Notes under the pieces: model-generated
Seen by the model: only the letters and a program-made list of their open reading frames with translations
The model's database searches: none
Told to the model about the DNA's origin: nothing
Part shown: positions 10,541 through 22,317 of the stretch, piece by piece
How the letters are laid out: the number at the start of each line of letters is the position of its first letter
Position numbering within the stretch: the stretch's first letter is position 1
NCBI GenBank assembly: GCA_951394405.1
Contig: OX596340.1
Location: 2,790,001-2,854,000 of the forward strand
DNA: 64,000 nt
Reading direction: 5' to 3'
Source of the DNA: Coprinellus micaceus
Taxonomy: Eukaryota; Basidiomycota; Agaricomycetes; Agaricales; Psathyrellaceae
Position numbers and translations under genes: made by a program

Positions 10541-11693
10541 TATATGAGGATATAGCGAGACAGGAATCGGAAGGGAGATGTATGATCATACGTCTCACCG
10601 AGCCGTATAGTGATAGACCCTCGAGAGCGAAGCGTACAAGGATACGGCTAGACGAAAATCGAGAGGATAGGTGCACCCATATATAGTAGGTGGGGGTGTG
10701 ATCTTCAAGACGTGTTGTGGGAGTTCAGCAAGACATCATGTTGTGATGGGACAAGGATACGTTCGACGGTTATCTGGACATCAGCGTGCCATTCTGCCCA
10801 TCAATACAGCATCGGAATTTGCCGAGGCCTGTCAACGTTTTGCGCTGGTTGGTGGGGAACCCTCACCTCCTCTCCATAGACAATGCATTCTCGCCCACTC
10901 ATTTATCGTTTTTAAGAACCCCAGGTCCCGAAAACAACCTCTAAATTCCGATGAGGCTGCTGGCGAAGCTGGAGCGTTGTTCATGAAGGGCCACGGCGGA
11001 TTACCCTCGAAGCACCAAGGTCCTTGATATGCGCGTCTACTCTACTCCGCTTTGGGATATATTTTGGCTTGGAACTGTGACGTTCTGTGCCCATCTGGTC
11101 TCTCTTGCTCGGGGATGAACCGTTTGGCTTTATCCGGACGCGAATGGCTATTCTACGGTCATGACTCAGGACAGGCGACCATCGCAAACCACAGTGGACA
11201 TCTATCAACCCAGGCCCACACAGCACTCATATACCTCTCGGAGACAGACTTTCACGCACGCCCGTTGAATCAAACTCGATTCAAGCACCCCCCCTACGCT
11301 TAGCGACGGTACGGGCCGCTCTTGGATACGATAACCTTCCAGTTTTTGGACTTACTTGTGCATTTTCGATGTCTGAACAGTCTCTCTAGCACGTGAAGCG
11401 CTCGCCTTCGCAGCGGCACGGTGCTCGGCTCGATGTACCCTTGTATGCCTTGCACACACTTTCTTGGGTTCGTAAAGGCGTTGATCTGGCGTTCGCTATA
11501 GCTTTGGATCTCCTCCGGAAGGCCTGCCAGTCGGCTCGTTATTGCCGCACGAGGATGTGTCTCTTTATCAATGAAGGTCAACTTGGCCGCCAGTGTTTCC
11601 TTGATCCGTCTCCCGCCCGATAGGACAATCCCGCACCCATTCAGTGAATGCGCATCACCTCAGCAGATCATGGGACTGGGACACTACCGACAT

Positions 11694-11715
11694 TTCATTA
11701 AGCGCCCGATATGAG
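11694..11715. promoter_or_regulatory. Diverged copy of the NACHT upstream palindrome
   Basis: TTTCATT, AAGCGCCC, GATATGAG is a mutated copy of the site at 11976. The similar flank TCAAT...CACGCACAACCC also recurs, so about 280 bp of the NACHT-1 upstream region appears duplicated in tandem. Confidence 0.5.
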
Positions 11716-11975
11716 AGAGGCTGTATCCAATCAATTAAACCACGCACAACCCACCTGCCCCGCAAACGCAAATGCCATCACCTAAAAATCGACGTTGGTA
11801 CACTCCGAGCCATATTTGTGGATCAATTCTACAAGGCAAACGGTTGTGACATCCTTTCGGCGCTTCCTTCCCTCAACCATCCTCCAATAGCACCGCCCTG
11901 CGCATCTAGCCAACGCTCTCCACCTCCGTTCTTGGCCTCATGCCCCGGCCTCACCAGGCTAACGCACTCGAGACG

Positions 11976-11997
11976 TCACATTAAGCGCCCAATGTGA
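11976..11997. promoter_or_regulatory. Conserved palindrome upstream of NACHT-1
   Basis: TCACATT, spacer AAGCGCCC, AATGTGA: perfect 7-bp arms, 212 bp before the ATG at 12210. The same arms and spacer (other orientation) occur upstream of all other NACHT copies, which suggests a transcription-factor site or core promoter element. Confidence 0.6.
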
Positions 11998-12209
11998 TAG
12001 AGGCAGTTCACCGATCAAATCACGCACAGCCTACTACGCCCCGCAAACGCCGTCGCCGCGTGCATGCAGCATGTCAAGCAGGGGTGGTCTAGGGTTGTCA
12101 CCCTTCTTGCCTTCCCCCACCACCTCGCTTCGTTTCACCCAGTTTAGTTCGTCCGCATCCCTCCACAGTCGCTTCTCGAATCACTATCCACTGGAGCGGG
12201 GGACCCGGT

Positions 12210-14386
12210 ATGGGCGACCGACATGAGGACAGCGGAGGTGTACCCGCCGGAGTCAACATGCACAGCAAGTGGGATTATTCAAGGCACGATAATTCACGTC
12301 ATCATCTTGGCGATAATCACTGTGCGTCCATGGCTTCCAACGCTTCCAAGGGTGTAGGCTGACTCGTCCCCGAACAGATGCGATTACCCATTACCATGGA
12401 CCGAGCACCAGCGTGGGGTCTCCCAGACACCCCCAAGATCGTCAGTACTCCCTTCTACACCACGTAGCGCCACCGTACTAACGATCGTTCTTTTCCAACA
12501 GGCCTCGAGGAGTACGTCTCGAAAGGAGCCGCTCACGACTCAGCGGAGCGGGGAACCGACGCCCCGAAGTGCTTCCCAGAAACGAGAGAAGCCGTGCAGG
12601 GCGAAATGCTAAGTCATATCGACCGCGGGGAAGCGAAGGTCGTGTGGCTCTCAGGACCCGCGGGTGCAGGGAAGACGGCCATCATGGGATCGATTGCCGA
12701 TGAATGCCATGCAAGAGGATGGCTCGCAGGGACCTTCTTCTTCTCTACGTCCGCGATGAAGGTCGACCGGTGCTCAAAGCGATATCTCATTCCGACCTTC
12801 GCGTACCACCTCCTACATCTCAAAATTCCTGGTCTGCGAGAAGCGATCCTTTCGTCCATTGAGGCCAACCCATGGGTATTCGACAAGCAGCTGTCCCAGC
12901 AAGTTGAAATCCTCATCCTCGCGCCGATTCGTGAACTCCGGAAGACGGCCAGTGGATCGATGTGGCCCAAGGTCGTCCTTGTTGATGGTGTAGATGAGTG
13001 TGCAGCCGACGAAGGGCGGGAGTACAAGACGGACCAGGAGCACCAGAAATCGAAGGAGGATAACCACCGGGAGGTTCTATCGGTTCTCATACGCGCCTCC
13101 GACGATCCATCCTTTCCATTCCGCATCATCATCGCCAGCCGACCCGAGCTCCCTATTGAGGTATACCTCTCCTCTCTACCCTTGGGCAAGATCAAAAGGA
13201 TCTTCCTTGACAGCAAGTACAGTCCCGAGGCTGACATGGAGCTGTACGCTCGGGCCATGTTGAGCCAGATTGGGATCAATTGTAGACTGCCGGAGAACTG
13301 GTACGCTCAAGCTGGCCAGGCGCTGGGAATTGAAGATATACCTCACTATTGGGCTCAAGAAGCATCCGAGCAGTTTGTGTATGTGGTCACTGTCATTCGA
13401 TACGTCCAGAGCGGCCCCGGAACCCTACATGAGCGGCTCGAGCGTGCACTTAACTGGCGGCAAAGCAACTCGTCTGAGCCCTTCGCGGCTTTGGACGCCC
13501 TCTACACCGGAATCCTGCAGACCAGCCCCAACCCGGTCTTGGCTGTGAAATGGACCAGGACCGCCTTGACCTATGGCAGCAGTATGGCCTGGTATGTCAG
13601 CGCATTAGTGGAGACTTCACCAGGAGACACGGGGTATCTCCTGGGACCTCTGTCATCTTTAATTCGCATTGTGGACGACGACGGAGAACCAGATTTTCAC
13701 CTTTACCACAAGTCACTCTCCGACTTCCTCGAGGACCCACAGCGCAGCGGCGACCTTCACATTCCTGTGGATGAAATCTCCGCCTTTCAATCCGGTAGGT
13801 ACTCGGTGGTGCTCAAAAGTGCGTACCCTACTTGTCGCCGTATCTTCACCATCACTGGACCTGACCGGAGGACAGATAGAGGGCCTCAGGTCCCGCTCCC
13901 ACCTGACTGGACCTTGGACATGTTCCTGGGGGATTTTTTCTTCTTCCTAACATATAGCAGTACATTTCCACCAGTGCACAATCACCACCACAGTCCCAGC
14001 GACGTCGACTGGTGGCTGGCACATCATCACCTTGCACGAGATACCCCTACCGGAGTCCCCGAAGCCTTCGGGCTCGTGCATCGAAAAGTGTGTACCATCC
14101 CTCTTCTCATAAGCCCCCGCAATCAACTATCCTCCAGTGTCGCTGGTATGCCTGCCGCCCAGCTTGCAAGGTGTGGAGGGGGTGCATTCTTCGGTTTGCC
14201 AAGGAGAAGGGCTGGCGTGTGCCAACGATGCTGGAGATTCTCCGGGACCGCATCAAGCCAATCCCTACGTTGTACTCTGATTATCGGAAGGTGCGCCTCG
14301 ACGAGATTTTGGGCCCGCCAGACTACACCTCTCAAAACAGAACATACCGCCTGAGGAGATTGGAGGAACAAAGATCGGACTCATGA
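12210..14386 (+). CDS. NACHT-1: fungal NLR-like NACHT NTPase (type A core)
   Basis: Exons 12210-12321, 12378-12440, 12502-13818, 13876-14087 and 14138-14386 give 650 aa. Introns are 50-61 nt. The splice pattern is the same in all six copies, and intron lengths that differ by non-multiples of three (57, 58, 55) still keep frame, which supports it. The N-terminus (~60 aa) is rich in His, Asn, Ser and Gly. The NACHT domain shows Walker A GPAGAGKT (about 110-117), Walker B VVLVDGVDE (about 216-224) and the RIIIASRPE strand (about 266). The C-terminal third has YSPEADMELYARAML, DWWLAHHHLA and a Cys/Trp exon (CRWYACRPACKVW). No LRR, WD40 or ankyrin repeats are seen. Fungal NLRs act in non-self recognition and regulated cell death; a role here is inference. 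This copy is inverted relative to the array. Confidence 0.85.
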
Positions 14387-14850
14387 TCGACCTGCGACCT
14401 ACGGTAATGATCGTCGCGTTAATTTATCATCTGTACCTCTTTCGTCTTTCCACATCCTTTCCTCGTAGTTCCACCAGATCACATTTCCAAGAAGTCATAC
14501 TGTCGCCAAGGACTTCCCTCCTTTCCCTGCAATGCTATCTACCACTTCATATACCCGCTTACTCTCTTGGATTCCAAGAACATCTATTATATTGGATTTC
14601 AGAATGCTCGGCCCCTTCACGCTTGGATCCTCGGCGGCGTCATAAGCGCCAACTTGCGTCGAGTCACAGTCAAGGGTCGCGGAGGGGTTCTCACATGCAT
14701 ACTGAAACCGCTGTTTCTGTCAGGGCATCACGACGATTGCAAGTACGCCAGGTCAAGCTTGGTTCGACAAATCAAATGCGAGTCTCGTCAGTTTATCATC
14801 TCAAGCTCGGCGAACCTACTCGGTCGGGCTCGCGGTGTGGCTGGTGAGCA
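14387..14850. repeat. NACHT 3' flank, inverted copy of the convergent intergenic block
   Basis: Reversed, this resembles 21950-22317, 46000-46407 and 52700-52948, the segments just past the stop codons of the other NACHT genes. Shared strings include those around CCAAGAACATCT, the GTTGGCGCTTATGACGCCG region and GAGGGGTTCTCACATGCATAC. Similarity fades after about 14850, marking the edge of the inverted unit. Confidence 0.55.
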
Positions 14851-15169
14851 CCTCGGTAAAGCGCCGAGGGCAAGATGGGGTATCGCGTCCGCTATATGCT
14901 GGGATGTAAAATTGGTAGGTATGAATACCTCATCTAATCTATACTCATTCCACACTCTCCCCTGACGAGTAGAGCGCCTGGGCGCCCTGGCCCAACGAAG
15001 TGCGCCTTATAGCATATCCGGCCAGCTACGTCCCCACTGAGAACGTCAGCAAGAAGCTCGATGAGAATCTGGATGGCGAAGTACGAAGCTTGACCACGGA
15101 CGAAAGCCGCTACGTGAGTTCTTGGTGTGGTTTAGAACCTACTTGTGCATATCCGCCCTCCGCTCGAGT

Positions 15170-16520
15170 GTGCCCTGGACTGCGCAGAAGGTATTTGGCA
15201 AGTGGGCAAATCGTCGTTGAGTGGACGTCATGGGAGCCTATCGAAGCCGATCTTCCGAGCCCATACTTTCGACGCTATCCACCGCCGCACACGGGGTGCG
15301 CCCTTCCGTGGAATCCGTATATCGCCCCTGGAGGTTTCTCCGTGGCGAATTTTCGTATACGTCGACCCCTAAACGCGTTTTTGCACCTCCCAATCACGCT
15401 TCAATCGCACTGCAGACTGCAGACTCCTCTGCACATCCCTGGACAAGGCAGAGACCAAGAGGCTATGGAGCGAAGCGAGAAACTTACCCGTAGTCGAAGG
15501 GCGCGGCGTGAGCTCCTATGTGGTTTACAACCCATAGAGTTTTTACAACGCACAGAGCTTACGTTTTCATTGTAATCCGCAGGAGGTATTCGACAGGTGG
15601 GCAGATCGTCGTCGAGTGAACATGGGATCCGTCCAAACAGACCCTTCGTGCGACTTCTGAAGCGAGATTCGCAGCCTCTCTATGTGCAAGAAGGGGCCTC
15701 TGGACGACTTGGCGGACGATCCCACCGGCTGAAGTTCTCCGTGGCGAAGGTTAGTACACGATGGCCCCCTTCATGAATCTTTGCACCTTCCCCAAAATGG
15801 TTTCACGGAAACGAGAAACGACAAGACTTAGATAAGGGAGGGAGCCTATGACTCTCTTTGTCAGTTGCGTCGCCCAGCTCAGCCTAATCCTTCCCAACCC
15901 AACACGGAGGGCTTCATCATGAACCTGTGACGCTTCTGTGAGCCCCCTTCGAGAGTCGACGCGATGCGGAATTATGTCGGTACCCAAGGGGAGATCGGGT
16001 GGAGGAGGACGTCAGCCTCTGTATCTGCTCATAAACATCGAAAACCATACGAACAAAACAAATATCCAGCCCAAACTACACAGAGTGAGGTAGATGAACG
16101 CCTGCGCACTTACTCCTACCCCTTGCCGCCCGCGTAAGTCCTAAGTCAGATGGATGGGTATTATCCTAGGATGGAAAGCGAGGTTCCTTCACCACAAACG
16201 AAAGGCACTCTGGCGAGAGCTCCTCTGCACAGCGTCCCCCCCTCTGCGCGAACGTATCCCTGCAGAAGGTACTCGACCGGCCGACGTGGAAACGCCGTAG
16301 AGTTGGGGATGGCAACTTCCAATTATGTTCTTGAAGTTCTTCCGTGTCCCGACGTTCGACGCGAGGTGCGTAACAGGCGACCCCGGTGGGTGTGGCGTCG
16401 TCCACGGAGTGTATCATGCCTTCGAAGAGACGGGGGTGCTCGTAGATCGCCCCTGGAGGTCTCCCCGTGGCGAAACTTCGTGAAAGACGCCCCCTCCACA
16501 CGTTTCCGCACCTCCTAGTC
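15170..16520. repeat. Three diverged copies of a ~300-400 bp repeat
   Basis: Strings near GCAGAAGGTATTTGGCAAGTGGGCA (15186), GCAGGAGGTATTCGACAGGTGGGCA (15580) and GCAGAAGGTACTCGACCGGCC (16262) start related segments. These continue to CCTGGAGGTTTCTCCGTGGCGAA (15327), GAAGTTCTCCGTGGCGAAGG (15730) and CCTGGAGGTCTCCCCGTGGCGAA (16454), each followed by CGTTT...GCACCTCC-like sequence. Long frames here are not conserved between copies, so I call no gene. Confidence 0.55.
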
Positions 16521-17150
16521 CCGCCAGAATCCCACCGCACCACTCAACGTCCCAGCATGGATGCATCGCGTTCGGCGTTCCATGCCTCGACGCGTCGTAA
16601 CAACTAAATGAAGTCTCGGTACCGATTGGCCTCGCACAGAACAAGAAATACTCGAAAAGGGATCCATTCATTCATGATCATTCATTCATTTATGAAGCTT
16701 GCATGAAGTTCGAACAATGAATTCATTTACGGGGAGAACGGGAGACAAGAGAAGGGCCTCCTCGAGGCGTCATACGCGTCATTGGTCGGATCTCGAGCCG
16801 GGGGTGTTGAGTAGTGAGGAATGGGAATGGGGGACAAAGATGTATCGGGGTCGTTGAGTCGGAGAGGGGAGGGACGGAGGGAGGGGACAAGAGCGAGGGA
16901 CGGGACAAGAGCGAGGGACGGGACGATGGACATGGACGTGGACACCGGTGAGGCCGTTGGGAGTCGGAGGGTCGGTGCGGAGCTACAGTAACGACAGAAT
17001 GTCGCCAGACTGTAGAGAAACGAAGAGGGGAGCGCAGAATACCCAGGGGGAGGTGGAGAGCCGAAGGGAGGAGGATACCGGAGAGCGAGGGAGCGGTCGT
17101 TAGGCGCCGGCGGTGTAGGCGCGGTGACCGAATTCACCAGAGTACATACT
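16521..17150. other. Region without a supported gene, with simple repeats
   Basis: ATTC-rich microsatellite at about 16668-16700 and a short 18-bp tandem (GACAAGAGCGAGGGACGG) at about 16888-16925. The minus-strand frame over 16727-17224 is Pro/Ser-rich low-complexity translation of this purine-rich stretch and is not credible as a gene. Confidence 0.4.
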
Positions 17151-17199
17151 ACGGACTCGAATAGATACGAGATGACAAGGGCGATGTTCCCTCTACCGC

Positions 17200-17640
17200 C
17201 GTGCTGGAGTTGGGAAGATAACACAAGATATCGCGGTGCTCGAAGATACCGGGGGCTGCGTTGAGATCACGGCGTTCCGAGAGAGTAGAGAGAACATGAG
17301 ACCGCGACGCGACAACGCCCGAAATAGCACACACGTTGACCTGCTGGGAACTGGGACCCGTCAGCGATCTCCCCATCGCCGAGCTGTATTTCACAGTTGG
17401 GAGAGCTTGGAGGGTGACAGAAGGAATCGCGCAGCTCGAAGAGACCGAGGCGTTCGTTACGAGAAGGGCGAGGAAAACACGAGACCGCGTTCTTACGAGA
17501 GGTCGTTATCTTGGAATAGTACGCACGTTGCCCTTGTGAGACTACATCGCTAGTCGTGGGCGCGAAAGATCCAAGTCGCTGGGCAGGGAAGGTCATCGTT
17601 GGTTGGCTGGGCGTTGCGCGGACTCGAAGATCGCTGGAAA
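17200..17640. repeat. Degenerate ~190-bp tandem units upstream of PRTM-1
   Basis: Related segments begin near GCTCGAAGAT (17240), GCTCGAAGAG (17436) and ACTCGAAGAT (17620). Each is preceded by TTGGGA or GGCTGGG-like sequence, and the first two are followed by GAGACCGCG and ATAGNACACACGTTG-like strings. No reading frame is shared. Confidence 0.5.
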
Positions 17641-18785
17641 TAGCAACAGCTCGGAAACGCAGAGGCTTTTAGGCGGATCGTTGCAGTGGAGCGAGCGTCT
17701 ACGGTATCACGACTGATCTATCAAAGCAAGCGTTTGAGGGCGATAGAGAGCCAGACGCGGTGGTGGAACGGAGAGAGAGAAGAGAAAGAAGGAGGAACTG
17801 CGGTTGAAACGAGAGACCGAGGGTCTTGGCGTGGGGTGAGTCATCCGGAATGTGAAGCGATCGATGATCGGGATCGGGGCGGGAGTATTCTTGGCCCACG
17901 CGTCGGTCTGATCGAGCGTCCAATCAGAAGAGAGCGTGTGTCGGTGTTGGTGAGCTTGGCTTGGCTTGGGGATCCCAGCGTTTGGGAGGGGAGAGGGGAA
18001 GAGCAGGTTGAGGTGGTGAGTGAGGGTTGGTTGGAAGAGAAGAGGAGGGAGGGAGGGTGATTGGACGGAAAAGGAGTGCGGAGGACGGAGTAAAGAAATT
18101 GAGTTTGATCGCAGTGATCGCTCCGATCTTGGACTCCGACCTTCCTTCTTCTCTTTCCTCTCTCCCTCATCTCTGTCTCTGTCTCTGCTAACTTATTTCG
18201 CTGGCTCTCCTCTCACTCACGTTCTTTATCTAACTTATATCTCGAGTCGCGCTCTTCATCGCGGATACGAAGGACAGAAGACAGAAGAAACGCTAATCAG
18301 AGAAAGTCGACCCTGACAACGCGACAGTGCGGCATCCGTCCCTCGGCCCCACACGACGCACGCTTGCACACGCTGGCTACTTCGCTTCTTCTTACTCCTC
18401 CCCTCCCACTCTCTATTCCCTTCGTCGTCGTTGATTGTTGAAGGCCAGGCCGCCTTCCGTTCTCCCTCTCTCTCCTCTCCTGGTACTCTCACTCCCTCCG
18501 TCGTCACTTGACACCGACCACCTCACCAACGGAGCCGCCCCTGACCTCCCGTCACCCACGACCCGACTCGACTCGACTTCACTCCAACGCCAACCCGCAA
18601 GCCCGCCAAACCCTTACTCGGCTCGCATCCACTCCTTACAGCAGCACCCTCCTTTGCGGCTCGCCCTCTCCACCATAACATACACTACACCACTACACTA
18701 GAAGCCCCAAGTCGTAACGACTCCACTTAATAGAAAGAAACAACAACAACAACACAGGAAGAGTACTTGCACCCACGACGACACA
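17641..18785 (+). promoter_or_regulatory. Upstream and 5' leader region of PRTM-1
   Basis: Strong strand asymmetry: G/A-rich up to about 18110, then C/T-rich (CTCTGTCTCTGTCTCTG near 18170) until the leader. Just before the ATG there is a CAA-rich leader (AACAACAACAACACAGG, about 18740). This looks like a long pyrimidine-rich promoter of a housekeeping basidiomycete gene. None of the PRTM pseudogene copies shares this upstream sequence. Confidence 0.4.
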
Positions 18786-20874
18786 ATGTCACCTCCACTC
18801 GCCGGTAAACCCCCCTTCGCGACGGACGAGCCCGACTCGTACTACGATGGCAAGGACGGCGACGCTCCTAGACGCCGCGCTCCTCCACCCAAACCGGATA
18901 ACCCGAATAAGAGGACGAGTGCGTACGATGTGTGAGTCTCCTTTCTATCGTTTCGCTTGTCCGAGCCACGCCCCTTCCTCGTTGTCGACCCTGCATCATA
19001 TTTGCCGCTTGATCCCCCTTCCTACTTCGTTTGTGTCGTCATCCCGCCGTTCGACTCTCGCCTATCAGCCACGCCCAGCAACCGCCGCCTCCCACTCCAC
19101 CACACCGTCGACCTTCCACCCCACGCCTCGTCGGCGTCTTCCCATCTTCACCACCACGTTCATCCCCTCCCCTTTCATACCTTCGCTCTTCGTCGACCCT
19201 TTCCCCCTCTTCTTCGCTTTCCCTTCTCTACCCCTTCGTCTCACTATGCCTTCCCAAATCGCTCTTACCCCCGAGGCAATACCTAACCCCTTCGCCCACA
19301 GCTACGACACCTACCTCACCGCCAACGACCCCTCCTCCGCCTCCTCCGCCCGCCCCGTCTCCGCCGTCTCCACCACCAGCCGCAACAGCGGCATTGGGGG
19401 GATCGGCATGGGCCTCCTCGCCATGGACTCCGATAGCGACGACGACTCGGACGACGAAGAGGCGTACGAACGGAAGAGGAAGGCTGAGCAGGCGAGGAGG
19501 AACGCGGCGAGCAACGCGGGGTCGGGGTCTTCGCCTGATCCCTCCAAGGGCGGAGGAGGAAGCGGAGCAGGGGGAGCAGGGAACTCCAGAACGGCGGCCC
19601 TAGCAGCTGCGATCCACGCCAACACCCCGTCCCCGCCGAACTCGCCTCCCCCAAGCCCGCCCCCGCCGTCTCCCAAACCGATCGCCGCTCCTAAGCCCGG
19701 GTACGCTGCACCTACGATCGCGAACCTCGGCGTCAAGTCCCCCGCGCCGAGTGAGGGCGAGAATCCGTTCGAGCCTTCTCACCAGCACCAGCAGCAAGGT
19801 CGGTCGCCGTTCGATAACCCCCCTCAAGGGATGCGCGGTCCCCCAGGTCCCGGGATGCCTCACCCTCAACACCAGCAACAACAACGCGGTCCTCCGATGC
19901 CAGCCCCGATCCACGGCATGCCCCAGCCCATGCCGCACCGCCAAGACTCGAACCACAGTATCAACAGCGGGAGCAGCCACGGCTTCCGCGGGCCCCCTCC
20001 CGGTCTCGGGCTCAACACCGGTCTCCTCCCACCGCATTCCCCCGGGGGCATGCTCTCGTCGCCCCACAGTCCCATCACCCCGCCCCCCGGGGCGATGGTG
20101 AGGGGGATGACTCCAGCACCGCTCGCGCCCCCCATGACGCCCATTATGCCGGTCTTTGCGGTCCCGACGGGGAATAGCAGCTCGCCTGGACCCGGGGAGA
20201 AGGGAGGTCCGGGGGTGAAGTGGGACGAGAGTGCCCAGCCGATACCTAGGAAGCCGATTATGAGGAGTAACACGGAGGATGCGTTACTCCCGAGGAGGGG
20301 AGAGAAAGGCGACGATTTCTGGAGGCGGTTCAGTATGGTCGCGCACCTCGAGGAGAAAGCGCCTGGGAAGGGGAAAGGGAGCGTATGGCTTCGCAAAACC
20401 CAATCCGGGACGAGTCGCTTATCCAAGTGGGTCTGGGTTATCGGGTTGGTCCTCCTAGGGGCGATTGGGGCAGCGATAGGGTTGGGCGTGTATTTTACGA
20501 AGGATAATCCGGACCATCAGCAGCCTGAGGCGTTGAGTGGGGAGGTGGGGACGCAGAAGGCGGATGGGGTTACTAGTGTGAAGGGGGGGACGGGGAGTGG
20601 GACGGCGGGGGGGAGTACGGTGAAGCATGTGAGTCCGACGCATACGATTGATGCGAGGGGGTGGGTTGGGGCGGTTGTTACGCCGAGTCCGGTGTTGGTG
20701 TATCGCAACGCGAACTTGAATGTGGGGGTGGAGGGAAGGGGGGTGGGGGAGGAGGAGGTGAGGGAGGAGAGCCCGTGTCCGAAGGAGACTGCGACGGAGC
20801 CGGCGAGGAGGGAGGAGGGGAGGGCGAGGAGGGAGCATGTGAGGCAGGGTACGAGTCGGAAGAGGAGGTTCTAG
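18786..20874 (+). CDS. PRTM-1: proline-rich single-pass membrane protein, intact copy
   Basis: Exon 1 (18786-18931) encodes MSPPLAGKPPF...RTSAYD. A 370-nt intron (GTGAGT...CACAG) leads to exon 2 (19302-20874); total 572 aa. Order: a short acidic/basic N-terminus, an Asp-rich cluster (DSDSDDDSDDEEA), a long Pro/Gln/His-rich disordered part, the motif RSNTEDALLPRRGEKGDDFW, and one transmembrane helix near residues 424-448 (VWVIGLVLLGAIGAAIGLGV). A ~125-residue tail follows, with HVSPTHTIDARG and a basic end. There is no signal peptide, so a cytosolic N-terminus is likely. I recall similar uncharacterised proteins in many Agaricomycetes; the function is unknown. Five decayed copies follow downstream. 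Exon 2 is also open upstream of the true acceptor, so starting inside the intron would be wrong. Confidence 0.8.
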
Positions 20875-22317
20875 TCATGCGGCCTTCTTGACTCGACGTG
20901 GTGTTCGTGCACGATTTTGCCCCTTTATTGAGGTTATTTATTGTTCATTTATCGTGCTCCTTCCGCTTCTGCCTTGTTTCCTTGGGTCTCGTTTTCTCGT
21001 CCTACGTCCTTCGATCTCGCTGCTCGACTCGGTGATCGTCTTCAGTGTCGCCGTCGTCCCCCTTCGACAACGCCCGATCCAACACCCTCCGCACCTCCAT
21101 TGGCGATTCCTTCTTCATCGTATGGACGGTCTGGTCGCCTCGACACGCCCAATACCGTTCACCTTATCACTCGCAAAATCTCTACGACTGACCTTGTCGC
21201 CCTCGCCCTCGCCACCACTGCCTCGCCGTCTTCGTCCTGGGCCAGTTACGACCATTTATCGTTTGGTTTATCGAAATTATCTCCGCTTCGCCGACTACCT
21301 CCTCTCCTTGCCTCCCACCTTTTAGCCCATTCATCCCCTATTCCTACTTGCCGCCACCCCGATTACCCGTTTCACATCGTTTCGATATTGTACGTCAATT
21401 TACGAGCCGCTTCGACTGCTCTTCTCGTCTCGTTTTGTTTCTTCTCGGTTAACGCCTTAATGTCATTTTCTTTATCCCGTTAACGTTCACCACCCTTTGC
21501 TCGTACCCCCGTTCCCCCTTCTATCCCTCGTTTACCTCTCCCCGTCTCGTTCATCTCACCGTCCCGTTTATCTCATTGTTTCGTCCCAGTTCGTCCCCGG
21601 TTTCCTTCCTATCCCTCTCTACAACCTGTGTCATTAGTGGGATCCTCGAGTCCCGTCCGCTCTTTTACATTTACCTCTCGTCTCGTTTTCTCTACCTCGT
21701 TTCCTCGTCTCTGTTTTTGGTTTTCTCGATTGTTCTCTTTCTCTCGATCTTTGTGTTACCCATGTCGTGTGGAAGTGGAAGTCGTCGGAATGGAATGGAA
21801 TTCGTTTCTGGATCCTCGGACGTGCTCGCGGGAAGATCGGTGTCTTGTGTATGGGTAAGTATGTATGGGACGAGGGGATATTGTTATCGATTCTATGTGC
21901 TCAGAGGTAGAGGCATTCGGCGAGGTGATGAAGTAAAGCCAGGTTTGCCGAGCTTGAGATGATAAGACTAACATTTGGTTTCTTGAACTACATATGAGAC
22001 GGCTCACTCGCAATCGACCTGGTACACCGACCTAGATCAGTAGTTTAGGTATCGATGCGAGAACCCCTCTGTGATGCTTAATTGTGGCTCGACGCCAGTC
22101 GGCGATTACAACGCCGTTGAGGTTCCAAGCACCCCGAAATACAACGTTCTTGGAATTCGGGAGTAGCTGGGTATATAAAGTGGTAGATATTGCAGAGGGA
22201 AGAGGGAAGTCCTTGAAAATGGTAGGATCACTTGGAAGTATGGTCTGGTACCACGAGGAAAGGGTGTGGAAAAACGAAAGAGGTACAGATGATAAATTAA
22301 AGCCACAACACTGTAAG
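20875..22317. other. Convergent intergenic block between PRTM-1 and NACHT-2
   Basis: C/T-rich sequence that recurs in every array unit in the same order: TTATTGTTCATTTATCGTGC soon after the PRTM stop, GGTTAACGCCTTAATGTC (21447), GTGTCATTAGTGGGATC (21629), GGAATGGAATTCGTTTCTGGA, then GATGCGAGAACCCCTCTGTGA before the NACHT 3' end. No conserved reading frame. It probably holds the 3' UTRs and terminators of both genes. Confidence 0.6.

Larger units (their letters stand above)
10700..12209. repeat. Upstream region of NACHT-1: inverted copy of the array's NACHT/PRTM intergenic segment
   Basis: Read on the minus strand this matches, with divergence, the segments upstream of NACHT-2 to -6. TCGGAATTTGCCGA at 10812-10825 is the reverse complement of a block found before each PRTM pseudogene. 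The segment around 11750-11960 reads, reversed, like the NACHT upstream flank that mentions CAGAA...TATGGCTCGGA...TGTCCAATCG. Two palindrome sites occur (11694 and 11976). No gene is supported here; short frames at 10671-11027 and 11393-11623 have no domain or conservation. Confidence 0.6.

Noticed and set aside
10671..11027. 118-codon frame as a gene
   Set aside because: No recognisable domain. It overlaps an inverted copy of intergenic DNA from the array, where the frame is not conserved.
12594..14354. NACHT-1 as a single 586-codon frame without introns
   Set aside because: Two introns inside are open by chance. The last exon continues in another frame (CRWYACRPACKVW), and the same splice sites are needed in copies whose intron lengths break the frame.
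15000..15575. 191-codon frame as a gene
   Set aside because: It spans one unit of a diverged repeat, and the other units do not keep the frame.
16727..17224. 165-codon minus-strand frame
   Set aside because: Pro/Ser-rich translation of a purine-rich stretch with short tandem repeats; no domain and no homologous copy.
19600..20426. Long antisense frames across PRTM-1 exon 2
   Set aside because: They are low-complexity shadows of the G/C-biased proline-rich coding strand and are not kept in the PRTM copies.
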